A stretch of DNA of 64,000 nt from Skermanella pratensis. Its GTDB lineage: Bacteria; Pseudomonadota; Alphaproteobacteria; Azospirillales; Azospirillaceae. The stretch spans positions 1,908,001 to 1,972,000 of the forward strand of contig NZ_CP030265.1 in the NCBI RefSeq assembly GCF_008843145.1, given 5' to 3'. The notes beneath the pieces are model-generated. The model was given only the letters and a program-made list of their open reading frames with translations. It did not search any database and was not told where the DNA came from. Numbering within the stretch: position 1 is the first letter of the stretch; every line of letters begins with the position of its first letter. The translations under genes were made by a program, and so were the position numbers. Positions 1 through 8,039 of this stretch are shown here, piece by piece.

Positions 1-1
1 C

Positions 2-661
2 CAAGCGGTCCTGGACAGGACCGCCGAGGAGATCCGGAAGGAAACCGGCGCCACCGTCATCGCCGTCGCCGCCGACGTCAGCACCCGCGAGGGGCAGGAC
101 GCCCTGCTCGCCGCGGTGCCGACCGTCGATATCCTGGTCAACAACAACGGCGGCCCTCCGCGCCGCGACTTCCGCGAGATCGACCGCGACGCCATGGTCA
201 GCGGGGTCGTCGGCAACATGGTGACCCCGATCGAGCTGGTTCAGCGCGTGATCGATGGCATGGTCGAGCGGAAGTTCGGCCGGATCGTCAACATCACCTC
301 GGCCTCCGTCAAGATGCCGCTGACCGGGCTGGACCTGTCGAGCGGCGCCCGCGCCGGCTTGACCGGCTTCCTCGCCGGCGTCGCCCGATCGGTCGCCCAT
401 GCCAACGTGACGATCAACTTCGTCCTGCCGGGATCCTTCGACACCCGCCGGCTGCGCACCGGGCTGGAGGGCGGGGCGAAGGCCCAGGGGGTCGCGTTGG
501 AGGAGTTTGCCGACCTGCGCCGCGCCGAGATCCCGGCCCGCCGGTTCGGCGATCCGTCGGAGTTCGGCAAGGCCTGCGCCTTCCTGTGCTCCGCCCATGC
601 CGGCTACATCACCGGCCAGAGCCTGCTGATCGACGGAGGCGCCTACCACGGCATTCTCTGA
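2..661 (+). CDS. SDR family oxidoreductase, 3' part
   Basis: The reading frame is open from the window edge, so the start and the N-terminal Rossmann glycine motif are missing; about 219 residues remain. The segment after the first codons reads DILVNNNGG, the NNAG-like cofactor motif of short-chain dehydrogenases. A VNITS segment follows, as in the catalytic-serine strand of the family. The C-terminal part has the usual GQSLLIDGGAY ending. The canonical YxxxK is not obvious: the region after VNITSASV reads LSSGARAG where a Tyr/Lys pair would be expected, so catalytic competence is uncertain. The substrate cannot be told from the sequence. An extended hairpin follows the stop codon. Confidence 0.85.
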   Translation, partial: QAVLDRTAEEIRKETGATVIAVAADVSTREGQDALLAAVPTVDILVNNNGGPPRRDFREIDRDAMVSGVVGNMVTPIELVQRVIDGMVERKFGRIVNITSASVKMPLTGLDLSSGARAGLTGFLAGVARSVAHANVTINFVLPGSFDTRRLRTGLEGGAKAQGVALEEFADLRRAEIPARRFGDPSEFGKACAFLCSAHAGYITGQSLLIDGGAYHGIL

Positions 662-695
662 CCGGTCATCTTTCTTTATTTTCCAGGGATGAGAA

Positions 696-754
696 CGGGA
701 GGCCGTTCGTACGCATTCAAACAGTGCGTAAACGAACCTACAGGGGGCCTCCCG
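696..754. terminator. Extended imperfect hairpin between SDR and CopD-like genes
   Basis: Three nested pairs of inverted arms occur in order: CGGGAGGCC (696-704) with GGCCTCCCG (746-754), GTTCGT (705-710) with ACGAAC (732-737), and ACGCA (711-715) with TGCGT (725-729). The first and second right-hand arms are separated by an eight-base bulge. There is no T-run, so it could be a factor-assisted terminator for the SDR gene or a leader structure for the gene that starts at 783. Confidence 0.5.
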
Positions 755-782
755 TGAGTACCGAACCTGTCCAGCCGGCCTC

Positions 783-1289
783 ATGACGGTCGTCTGGCTC
801 AAGACCGCCCATATCGCCTCCCTGGTCGTCTGGTGCGGCTGCCTGCTCGTCATCCCGGGCCTGTTCGCCCAGCGCCAGGGCGTATCCCACGATCCGACGC
901 GCTTCGACCTCCAGCGGCTGACCCGTTTCCTGTTCGTCACCATCGCGTCCCCCGCGGCGTTCGTGGCGATCGGGACGGGAATCGCGCTGATTTTTGCCCG
1001 CGAGGTCTTCACCGCCTGGTTCGCCCTGAAGCTGCTGGTGGTCGGCGGACTGGTGGCGATGCATGTCCGCCACGGCTTCGTGGTCCTGCGCGTCTTCGAA
1101 CCCTCCGGTACCTACCGGACATGGCGCAAGCTCGCCGCGACCGGGCTGACGCTCGGACTGATCGCGGCGATCCTGTGGCTGGTCCTGGACAAGCCGGTGG
1201 TCGACATGGCGTTGCTGCCGGACTGGCTGCACCAGCCCGGCGGCCTGCGCCGCGTGGTCGAAGACCTCATCTATCAGTGGATATCATGA
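783..1289 (+). CDS. CopD-like/HemJ-like membrane protein
   Basis: A 168-residue integral membrane protein with about four predicted hydrophobic helices. The N-terminus (WLKTAHIASLVVW) resembles the first helix of the CopD/HemJ superfamily, in which a histidine in this helix is conserved. These proteins are linked to copper handling or to haem synthesis at the protoporphyrinogen step. The position next to terminal oxidase genes fits a role in maturation or metal supply, but this is inference. The 3' end overlaps the convergent DUF2231 gene by 23 bases. Confidence 0.7.
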   Translation: MTVVWLKTAHIASLVVWCGCLLVIPGLFAQRQGVSHDPTRFDLQRLTRFLFVTIASPAAFVAIGTGIALIFAREVFTAWFALKLLVVGGLVAMHVRHGFVVLRVFEPSGTYRTWRKLAATGLTLGLIAAILWLVLDKPVVDMALLPDWLHQPGGLRRVVEDLIYQWIS

Positions 1290-1770
1290 GGCCGATGCCA
1301 TGATCGAACACCAGCTTGCCGCCGTGCCAGCCGGCGATTCCGACAAAGATGGCGCCCAGGCCCGACAGGGCCAGGCCGAGCGGCAGGATGGCCGTCTCGT
1401 CGGCATACAAGCGAAGGCCCCAGTTCATCCCCAGGATGGACAGCAGCATCATCGCCGCGATGGCATGGGTCCAGCTTGCCGCCCGGTTGCGGATGCCGGG
1501 CACGAACAACAGTTCAGCCGTTCCGGCGATCCCCGCAGCGATGCCGAGCCAGAACGCCGCCCCGCAGGCCCAGAGGCCGGCCCTTGCCCAAAAGACGTCG
1601 CCGCTCCACCAATAGAAGACATCGCTGCCCAGCGTCGCCATGGTCATGGCGATCGGGAAGGCCACCATCATGGCATGGATCGGGTGCCCAGCCACGGCCA
1701 CCAGGGACTCCGTGCCCTTCTCCGCGACCTGACTGAGCACGGGGTTGTTCTCTTCGACCGGGTTCGCCAT
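1267..1770 (-). CDS. DUF2231 family membrane protein
   Basis: A 167-residue protein with four predicted membrane segments and the HPIHAMMVAFPIAM motif near residue 29, typical of DUF2231 proteins. The biochemical role of the family is unknown; members often sit beside cytochrome or oxidase genes, as here. It is transcribed opposite to the CopD-like gene, with overlapping 3' ends, and is divergent from coxB, whose start lies 21 bases beyond this gene's start. Confidence 0.8.
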   Translation of the reverse strand: MANPVEENNPVLSQVAEKGTESLVAVAGHPIHAMMVAFPIAMTMATLGSDVFYWWSGDVFWARAGLWACGAAFWLGIAAGIAGTAELLFVPGIRNRAASWTHAIAAMMLLSILGMNWGLRLYADETAILPLGLALSGLGAIFVGIAGWHGGKLVFDHGIGLMISTDR

Positions 1771-1791
1771 GCATCGAGTTCCGTTTCCGTC

Positions 1792-2544
1792 ATGGAAGCC
1801 TTGTTTCCGTCAGTTAACCCGGCGTTCCGGCCGTTCAAGGGACTTGCCGCCGTCACGGCGCTCGCCGGCTGCGGCGGGCCGTTCTCGACCCTCGACCCCG
1901 CCGGACCCGCCGCCCAGTCCATCGCGACGCTGTGGTGGGTGATGCTGGCCGGCTCCGTCGTGCTGTTCGCCCTGGTGATGGTCCTGTTCGGCTTCGCCTT
2001 CCTGCGCCGGCATCCCTCATGGAATTCCGACCGGCCGGTCGGGCAGGCTTTGGTCCTGTGGGGCGGGCTCGTGATGCCCGTCGCCGTCCTCTCCGCTCTG
2101 CTCGGCTACGCGCTGTTCATGGGCGAGCGGCTGGTCCCGCGTCCGGACGACGGCGTGCTCCGCGTCGAGGCCCATGCCCGCCAGTGGCAGTGGGAGTTCG
2201 CCTATCCCGACACGCCGGGCGCCCTGGGAACGATCGATATCCTGCATATCCCGGCCGGGCGCCCGGTCGACATCCACGTCACCAGCGCCGACGTGATCCA
2301 CAGCTTCTGGGCGCCCCGGCTCGGCGGCAAGATCGACGCCATCCCGGGCCACACGAACGTGATCCGCCTCGTCGCCGACCGGCCGGGCACCTACCACGGC
2401 AAGTGCTCCGAGTTCTGCGGCACCGGCCACACCGTGATGGGCTTCACCGTGGAGGCGCACGACGCCGCCGCCTATTCCGCCCGCCTCGCAGACCCGCAGG
2501 GCCAGACCCGCAGGACCGCCCCACAGGATACGGCCAGTGACTGA
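1792..2544 (+). CDS. coxB: Cytochrome c oxidase subunit II
   Basis: Subunit II carries the CuA centre that takes electrons from cytochrome c. The frame is open much further upstream, but that part is antisense to the DUF2231 gene; the ATG at 1792 gives a normal 250-residue subunit. The N-terminus contains a lipobox-like LAGC near residue 27, so the protein is probably a lipoprotein. Two membrane helices follow. The CuA ligands are visible: His in DVIHSFW, and the two Cys, the His and the Met of CSEFCGTGHTVM. No cytochrome c domain is fused at the C-terminus. The stop overlaps the start of the next gene by eight bases, indicating translational coupling. Confidence 0.93.
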   Translation: MEALFPSVNPAFRPFKGLAAVTALAGCGGPFSTLDPAGPAAQSIATLWWVMLAGSVVLFALVMVLFGFAFLRRHPSWNSDRPVGQALVLWGGLVMPVAVLSALLGYALFMGERLVPRPDDGVLRVEAHARQWQWEFAYPDTPGALGTIDILHIPAGRPVDIHVTSADVIHSFWAPRLGGKIDAIPGHTNVIRLVADRPGTYHGKCSEFCGTGHTVMGFTVEAHDAAAYSARLADPQGQTRRTAPQDTASD

Positions 2545-5122
2545 AATCCGAGAATCCCGGGGCTTTCCGGCAAGCCCGGAACGTTCCCCCGACATGTCCG
2601 CGGCAGGGGCTCCGTCCTCCGATCTGGCGATGCGCCTGCATCGGGACCTGGACCGGATCTGGAGCACGCCGCCCGGCGTCGGCCGGCTGTCGGCGGTCAA
2701 CCACACCATCGTCGGCCGGCGCTTCATCGTCGCGGCCTTCGTCTTCTTCATCATCGGCGGGCTGCTGGCGATGCTGATCCGCGCCCAGCTGGCGACGCCG
2801 CACGGCGCTTTCGTCGGGCCGGAGCTGTACAACCAGATCTTCACCATGCACGGCTCGGTGATGATGTTCCTGTTCGCGATCCCGATGTTCGAAGGGGTCG
2901 CGATCTACATGCTGCCGAAGCTGCTGGGCGCGCGCGACCTGGCCTTTCCCCGGCTGACCGCCTACGGCTTCTGGTGCTACGTGTTCGGCGGTTCGATCCT
3001 GGTCGTGGCGATGCTGCTGGGCGTGGCGCCCGACAGCGGCTGGTTCATGTACACGCCGCTGTCGTCGAATACCTATTCCCCCGGGATCAATGCCGACGTC
3101 TGGCTGCTCGGCATCACCTTCGTCGAGATCTCCGCGGTCTGCGCGGCAGTCGAGATCACCGTCACGATCCTGAAGATGCGCGCGCCCGGCATGACCATCG
3201 ACCGGATGCCGCTGTTCGCCTGGTACATCCTGGTGACCGCCGGCATGATGCTGGCCGGGTTCCCGCCGCTGATCCTGGGCTCGATCCTGCTGGAGGTCGA
3301 GCGCGCCTTCGACCTGCCGTTCTTCGACCCGGCGCGGGGCGGCGATCCGCTGCTGTGGCAGCACCTGTTCTGGCTGTTCGGCCATCCCGAGGTCTACATC
3401 ATCTTCCTTCCCGGGGCAGGCATGGTCTCGACCATCCTGCCCGTCATGGCCCGGCGGGAGATCGTCGGCTACACCTGGATCGTGGTGTCGGTCGTGGCGG
3501 TGGGTTTCCTCAGCTTCGGCCTGTGGGTCCACCACATGTTCACGACGGGCATCCCGCACCTGGCGCTGGGCTTCTTCTCCGCCGCCAGCACGCTGGTCGC
3601 GATTCCGACCGGCGTGCAGATATTCTCCTGGCTGGCCACGCTGATCGACGGGCGGCCCCAGCTGAAGCTGCCCATGCTGTACCTGTTCGGCTTCTTCGTC
3701 GTTTTCGTCGCCGGCGGGCTGACCGGCGTGATGGTCGCGGTGGTGCCGTTCGACTGGCAGGTCCACGACACCCATTTCGTCGTGGCGCACATGCATTACG
3801 TGCTGGTCGGCGGCTTCGTCTTCCCGCTGCTGGCCGCGGCCTACTACTGGCTGCCGCATGTCAGCGGCAAGGTCGCGCGCTACCCCCTGGGCCACGCGGC
3901 TTTCTGGCTGATCTTCATCGGCTTCAACGTCACTTTCTTCATCATGCACCTGACCGGGCTGCTGGGAATGCCGCGCCGCGTCTTCAGCTACGAGCCGGGA
4001 TGGGGCTGGGACCTGCCGAACCTGGTCTCCTCCTTCGGCGGTTTCCTGATGACGATCGGTTTCGCCCTGTTCGTCGTGGACATGATGCTTCATGTCCGCT
4101 TCGGCCGGACCGCGCCGCGCAACCCGTGGGGAGCGAGCACCCTGGAATGGGCCACGGCCACTCCGCCGGCGACATACAACTTCGCCTCCCTCCCCACGGT
4201 GTCGGGCCGCCATCCCCTGCGGGACACGCCGGAACTGCCCAGCGATCTGGCCGGGGGCAGGGGATACCTGGGCTTCCCCCGCGAGGGGCGGCAGGAGACG
4301 CTGGGCATCCACATGACGGCGGCGACGCCGGACCAGGTCATCGTCCTGCCGGGGCCGACATATCTGCCGCTCTACACGGCGTTCGCCACCGGCGTCGTCT
4401 TCCTGGGCCTGCTGTTCAAGGTCTACTGGCTGGTCCCGGTGGGTGCTGTGCTGATGCTGGCGATGTTCATGCTGTGGACCCGGGGAACCGGCCAGCTCCG
4501 CGACCGCGGCCCCCTGCCGATCGGCCTGGGAGTTTCCGCCCCGGCCCATTGGGAAGCCGCCGGGGCGCCGTCCTGGTGGGCCATGGTCTTCACGCTGGTC
4601 GCCGACGGCGTCCTGTTCTCCTCCCTGGCGTTCGGCGCGCTGTTCCTCTGGGTATCGGCTCCCGGCTGGCCGCCGCCCCAGGTCATCGATGTCCAGTGGT
4701 GGCAACCCGCGCTGGCCGGGGCCGGGCTGGTCGCCGCGGCCTTGGCGGGCCGGCGCGCGGTCGCGGTGAACGGAAATGCCGATGCCTCCCGGTCCGCCGG
4801 CCGGGACCGCTGGCTCCTCCTTGCCGCCGCGGGCCATGCCTTCGCCCTGGCCTGGCTGGTCCTGCTCGCTCTGGCGACACCCGGCCCGACGCTGCACGCC
4901 TATGGTGCCGCCACGGTGGCGCTGCTGGCCTATGCCGGTTTCCACGCCGCCCTGGGCTGCGTGTTCGCCCTGTTCGGCCTGTGGCGGTCCCGCGCCGGCT
5001 ATATCTCGGCCGCCCGAAGCCTGGACCTTCGCATCGGCGCCCTGTGGCACGGCTATACCGCGGCGACCGGCATAGCCGCGGTGCTCCTGGTCGCGGCACT
5101 GCCCCGGCTGGTGACGCTATGA
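2537..5122 (+). CDS. coxAC: Fused cytochrome c oxidase subunits I and III
   Basis: An 861-residue fusion starting with GTG inside the end of coxB. Residues about 30-560 are subunit I: the HPEVYI motif carries the His-Tyr pair near CuB, and THFVVAHMHYVLVGG carries the haem and CuB histidines. From about residue 600 onward the chain is a helical subunit III-like domain with shortened loops. Such I-III fusions are known in alternative aa3/caa3-type oxidases. With CoxB it should form a proton-pumping terminal oxidase. No haem-O/A synthase or intact CtaG gene is adjacent; only a CtaG remnant lies near 54 kb. The stop overlaps the next ATG (ATGA). Confidence 0.93.
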   Translation: MTEIRESRGFPASPERSPDMSAAGAPSSDLAMRLHRDLDRIWSTPPGVGRLSAVNHTIVGRRFIVAAFVFFIIGGLLAMLIRAQLATPHGAFVGPELYNQIFTMHGSVMMFLFAIPMFEGVAIYMLPKLLGARDLAFPRLTAYGFWCYVFGGSILVVAMLLGVAPDSGWFMYTPLSSNTYSPGINADVWLLGITFVEISAVCAAVEITVTILKMRAPGMTIDRMPLFAWYILVTAGMMLAGFPPLILGSILLEVERAFDLPFFDPARGGDPLLWQHLFWLFGHPEVYIIFLPGAGMVSTILPVMARREIVGYTWIVVSVVAVGFLSFGLWVHHMFTTGIPHLALGFFSAASTLVAIPTGVQIFSWLATLIDGRPQLKLPMLYLFGFFVVFVAGGLTGVMVAVVPFDWQVHDTHFVVAHMHYVLVGGFVFPLLAAAYYWLPHVSGKVARYPLGHAAFWLIFIGFNVTFFIMHLTGLLGMPRRVFSYEPGWGWDLPNLVSSFGGFLMTIGFALFVVDMMLHVRFGRTAPRNPWGASTLEWATATPPATYNFASLPTVSGRHPLRDTPELPSDLAGGRGYLGFPREGRQETLGIHMTAATPDQVIVLPGPTYLPLYTAFATGVVFLGLLFKVYWLVPVGAVLMLAMFMLWTRGTGQLRDRGPLPIGLGVSAPAHWEAAGAPSWWAMVFTLVADGVLFSSLAFGALFLWVSAPGWPPPQVIDVQWWQPALAGAGLVAAALAGRRAVAVNGNADASRSAGRDRWLLLAAAGHAFALAWLVLLALATPGPTLHAYGAATVALLAYAGFHAALGCVFALFGLWRSRAGYISAARSLDLRIGALWHGYTAATGIAAVLLVAALPRLVTL

Positions 5123-5466
5123 GCGAGACGGCCAGGTCCGGCAAGCTGCTGCTCCTCGTCGCCGGGTTCCTGCTCTGGAGTTCGGCCTTCGTCGTGCTCT
5201 ACGGACTACAGGGACTCGGCTGCCGCCTGGGCTGGGAGGACATGGACCTCGGCCCGGTCTCCCTGAACCGCGGCGCCCTGCTGGCAGCGTGGGTCCTCCA
5301 TGTGGGATTGATCGGGGTCATGGCCGCTATCCAGGCGCGCCGGCGTTCCGCCGATCGGGGAGACGCCTTCATCGACCGGGCGGGGCTGGCCTTGACCTTC
5401 TGCGCGCTGGTGGCGACCATCTGGACCGGGCTACCGATACTCACCGCGGGATCGACCTGTAGCTGA
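5119..5466 (+). CDS. Small membrane protein at the end of the oxidase operon
   Basis: A 115-residue protein with three predicted membrane helices. It starts in the ATGA overlap with the coxAC stop codon, so it is almost certainly co-translated with the oxidase. I do not recognise a named family. Its position and size suggest a small oxidase subunit or an assembly helper, such as a subunit IV-like protein, but no diagnostic motif is visible. Confidence 0.7.
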   Translation: MSETARSGKLLLLVAGFLLWSSAFVVLYGLQGLGCRLGWEDMDLGPVSLNRGALLAAWVLHVGLIGVMAAIQARRRSADRGDAFIDRAGLALTFCALVATIWTGLPILTAGSTCS

Positions 5467-5492
5467 GTCCAGGGTTTGGCTGTTTGACCGAC

Positions 5493-6554
5493 ATGAACAT
5501 CTTCACCGCCTGGTTCCACAGGACCTTCGCCAACCCCCAGGTGGTGCTTCTCGCCGGCCTGCTGATCGCGGGCTTCGGCATTCTGGCGTTGGCGGCGGAC
5601 GTCCTGGCGCCGCTGATCGCCAGCATCGTGATAGCCTATCTGCTGGACGGCCTGATCACCATGCTGGAGCGCCGCCGGATCCCGCGGGGCATGGCGATGG
5701 GACTGGTATTCAGCCTCTTCCTCGCCATCCTGTTGGGAATCTTCCTGATCCTGCTGCCGCTTCTGCTCAGCCAGATCGCCCAGCTCATCCAGCAGCTTCC
5801 GGCGATCCTGTCGCGGACCCAGGACCTGATCCTGGAGCTGCCCCAGCGCTATCCCGAGATCTTCGAGGACCAGCAGATCCTCGATTTCCTGGCGAGCCTG
5901 CGCAACGACCTGATCCTGATCGGGCAGCGGATCCTCAGCGCCTCGGTCGCCTGGCTGCCGGCCCTGGTCAACCTGGTCGTCTATCTCGTCCTGATGCCGA
6001 TGCTGGTGTTCTTCTTCCTGAAGGACAAGGAGCGCATCCTGGCCTGGTTGCTCAGCTTCCTGCCGCCGGAACGGCGGCTGGCCGAGCAGGTCTGGCGGGA
6101 AGTGGACGCCGAGATCGGCGGCTATGTGCGCGGCAAGATCTACGAATTCCTGATCGTCGCCGTGGTCACCTATGGGGCGTTCCTGATGCTGGACCTTCAG
6201 TTCAGCGCCCTGTTGGCGATCACCACCGGCCTGTCCACCCTGATCCCTTATATCGGCGTCGTGCTAGCCTCCGTTCCGATCGCCGTGATCGCCTATGCCC
6301 AGTGGGGCACCGGACCCGAGTTCCTGTGGGTGATGGGCGCCTACGCGGTGATCCAGCTGATCGACGGCAACATCCTCGCCCCGCTGCTGCTGTCCGAAGT
6401 CGTCAACCTGCACCCCACCGCCGTCATCGTGGCCCTGCTGGTGTTCGGCAGCATCTGGGGCTTCTGGGGCATCTTCTTCGCGATCCCGCTGGCGTCCCTG
6501 GTCCATGCGGTCCTGAACGCCTGGCCCAGGACGCCGCACGCTCCCCAGCCTTGA
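5493..6554 (+). CDS. AI-2E/PerM family transporter
   Basis: A 353-residue protein of the PF01594 type, with paired N-terminal helices, a long central amphipathic segment (about residues 90-160) and four to five C-terminal helices. Family members include the AI-2 exporter TqsA and Na+/H+ antiporters, so the substrate is open. I chose the ATG at 5493; an in-frame TTG nine bases upstream is possible. It lies 26 bases after the small oxidase-operon gene and may be read through from it. A second, partial member of the family ends the window on the other strand. A 16-base tandem repeat overlaps its stop codon. Confidence 0.88.
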   Translation: MNIFTAWFHRTFANPQVVLLAGLLIAGFGILALAADVLAPLIASIVIAYLLDGLITMLERRRIPRGMAMGLVFSLFLAILLGIFLILLPLLLSQIAQLIQQLPAILSRTQDLILELPQRYPEIFEDQQILDFLASLRNDLILIGQRILSASVAWLPALVNLVVYLVLMPMLVFFFLKDKERILAWLLSFLPPERRLAEQVWREVDAEIGGYVRGKIYEFLIVAVVTYGAFLMLDLQFSALLAITTGLSTLIPYIGVVLASVPIAVIAYAQWGTGPEFLWVMGAYAVIQLIDGNILAPLLLSEVVNLHPTAVIVALLVFGSIWGFWGIFFAIPLASLVHAVLNAWPRTPHAPQP

Positions 6555-6588
6555 ACCTCCCCAGCCTTGAACCTCCCCGGTCCTGAAC
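6541..6588 (+). repeat. Three tandem copies of a 16-base unit over a stop codon
   Basis: CTCCCCAGCCTTGAAC occurs twice in a row, followed by a third copy with two changes (CTCCCCGGTCCTGAAC). The first copy includes the TGA stop codon of the AI-2E family gene, so copy number can change without altering the protein. Confidence 0.85.
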
Positions 6589-6884
6589 CGGGCCTGTCGT
6601 GAACGCCACTATTTGTCGGGTTTATCGCAAAGGACATCCCTGGCGACGTTGCGGTCGCTCATCCTGAATACACGAAGCCGCTGAAGTATATAATAATTAT
6701 CTGCGCGGCATGAAATTTGCAAAGTGCCCGATGCCGGCCTTCGAAATTGTCGGCATCGGGCTAAAGCTGCCCTTCCGTCATCCAACTGTCAGAATACTTG
6801 GGATGTCATCCGGAGATTTTGACCGAACGGTCGGTATTTATTCAATGGGTGATTTCACCCAGCTCCAGAAAAAGGAACAAGGAT
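6555..6884. other. Intergenic region before the ferredoxin-rubrerythrin gene
   Basis: About 330 bases without a convincing gene. It holds the tail of the tandem repeat, an AT-rich stretch near 6685-6700 (TATATAATAATTATC) that is unusual for this GC-rich DNA and could be a promoter, and an 11-bp inverted repeat at 6726-6761. An AG-rich Shine-Dalgarno region lies just before the next start. Confidence 0.6.
6726..6761. promoter_or_regulatory. Perfect 11-bp inverted repeat upstream of the ferredoxin-rubrerythrin gene
   Basis: GCCCGATGCCG (6726-6736) pairs perfectly with CGGCATCGGGC (6751-6761) across a 14-base loop. No T-run follows. It lies 170 bases after the preceding stop and about 120 bases before the next start, so it may be an operator or leader hairpin rather than a simple terminator. 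Confidence 0.5.
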
Positions 6885-7784
6885 TTGGCAAACGTGACCT
6901 TCCGGTCTCCGGCGATGGCCAAGGACATCACCTTGTACGCCGTCGCGGGGGACCGCGGAACCCTGCTCACCCTCGCCAGGGATCACAAGATCCCGATCCC
7001 TTTCGATTGCGGTGACGGCGAGTGCGGTTCGTGCCTGGTGGAGGTCGAACTCCTGAGCACCAACAAGCCCTACGGCATCGCCCTGACCGAGAAGGAAAAG
7101 GAGATGCTGCGCCAGCTCGGCAAGATCACCCCGGCGGAGATCGAGGACGCCGAAACCAACGACATGCCTCCGCGCCACCGGCTGGCCTGCCAGTACTTCG
7201 TGCGGAACGAGGACATCGCGGTGATCTTCCCGGGCGACGAGACCCTGCCCAAGGCGAGGCCCGCCCTGTCCACGGCGGTGAAGACCTACAAGGGTGGTCT
7301 TGAGATCGCCTCGGTGGAGGAGTTCCTCGGCTACGCCATCAAGGTGGAGGAGGATGCCGCCATCCATTTCGAAGAGCTGGCGGTGGAGATGAACAAGGTC
7401 GGCAACAAGGAAATCGCCGACCTGTTCAGCCAGCTGGGCGAGTACTCGCGCCTGCACCTGGCGGAAGCCAAGAAGCGGGCCGGCTCGACCGACGTCACCT
7501 GCTACATCCCGGGCGACCACGTGTGGCCGACCCTGGAAACCCCGGAGCGCACCGCTCTCTGGGCGGGCGACCCGTCGCTGTCGCGGCTGGACGCGCTGAA
7601 GGCGGCGCTCCAGGGCGAGAAGCTCGGCTTCGAGTTCTACCTGACCGTCGCCGGCCACACCAAGGACGCCGACATCGCCGAACTCGCCAACGAGTTCGTC
7701 AAGGAGGAGAGCGAGCACGTCGCCATCCTCGAGCGCTGGATCGAGCGGGAAGAAGCCGCCCGCAAGGCCGCCGCTCAGGCGTAA
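6885..7784 (+). CDS. 2Fe-2S ferredoxin fused to a rubrerythrin-like diiron domain
   Basis: I place the start at TTG 6885, because AAGGAACAAGGA lies just upstream and the protein then begins MANVTF; 299 residues result. The N-terminal domain binds a plant-type 2Fe-2S cluster with Cys42, Cys47, Cys50 and Cys102 (CGDGECGSC, then RLACQYF). From about residue 135 the chain is a ferritin-like four-helix bundle with the diiron pattern EEDAAIHFEE and a later EESEHVAILE (ExxH). Proteins of the rubrerythrin type reduce peroxide or handle iron; here the ferredoxin could deliver electrons directly in place of a rubredoxin-type centre. This role is inferred. The gene stands alone, with a strong hairpin behind it. 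Confidence 0.85.
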   Translation: MANVTFRSPAMAKDITLYAVAGDRGTLLTLARDHKIPIPFDCGDGECGSCLVEVELLSTNKPYGIALTEKEKEMLRQLGKITPAEIEDAETNDMPPRHRLACQYFVRNEDIAVIFPGDETLPKARPALSTAVKTYKGGLEIASVEEFLGYAIKVEEDAAIHFEELAVEMNKVGNKEIADLFSQLGEYSRLHLAEAKKRAGSTDVTCYIPGDHVWPTLETPERTALWAGDPSLSRLDALKAALQGEKLGFEFYLTVAGHTKDADIAELANEFVKEESEHVAILERWIEREEAARKAAAQA

Positions 7785-7797
7785 CCTTGTCGGCATC

Positions 7798-7828
7798 GGG
7801 AACCGGGCGCGTCTCGCGCCCGGTTCCC
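7798..7828 (+). terminator. Strong hairpin after the ferredoxin-rubrerythrin gene
   Basis: A perfect 14-bp stem (7798-7811 with 7815-7828) closes a TCT loop 13 bases after the stop codon. The T-run of a classical intrinsic terminator is absent, but position and strength fit termination. Confidence 0.75.
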
Positions 7829-7984
7829 GAGTCATTCCCAGGGATTGCGGTAGTGATGCGCGGCTGCATGGCACCCACTTTCCTTAATTCGCGGGGCATG
7901 TCCACGGCTATCTGGTCACGTCGGCTGCCTGACGCGGGCTGCCCGGCACGTCCGCGTGGCGTTTCTCCAGCAATGATCGGCTCG

Positions 7985-8025
7985 CCGCGGGTCGGCGCCG
8001 GCCTTTGGCCGGCGCCGACCCGCGG
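7985..8025. terminator. Perfect 19-bp hairpin between convergent genes
   Basis: Arms 7985-8003 and 8007-8025 are fully complementary around a TTT loop. It lies 14 bases beyond the end of the minus-strand glutaryl-CoA dehydrogenase gene and could stop transcription from both sides. Confidence 0.75.
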
Positions 8026-8039
8026 TCCCGTCACGCCTC

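Noticed and set aside
1300-1791. Upstream extension of the coxB frame
   Set aside because: It is antisense to the DUF2231 gene; the ATG at 1792 gives a normal subunit II with a lipobox.
2444-5050. Minus-strand open frame of 868 codons
   Set aside because: It is antisense to the fused oxidase gene, has low-complexity Gln/Arg/Asp/Gly composition and no motif; a shadow frame of GC-rich DNA.
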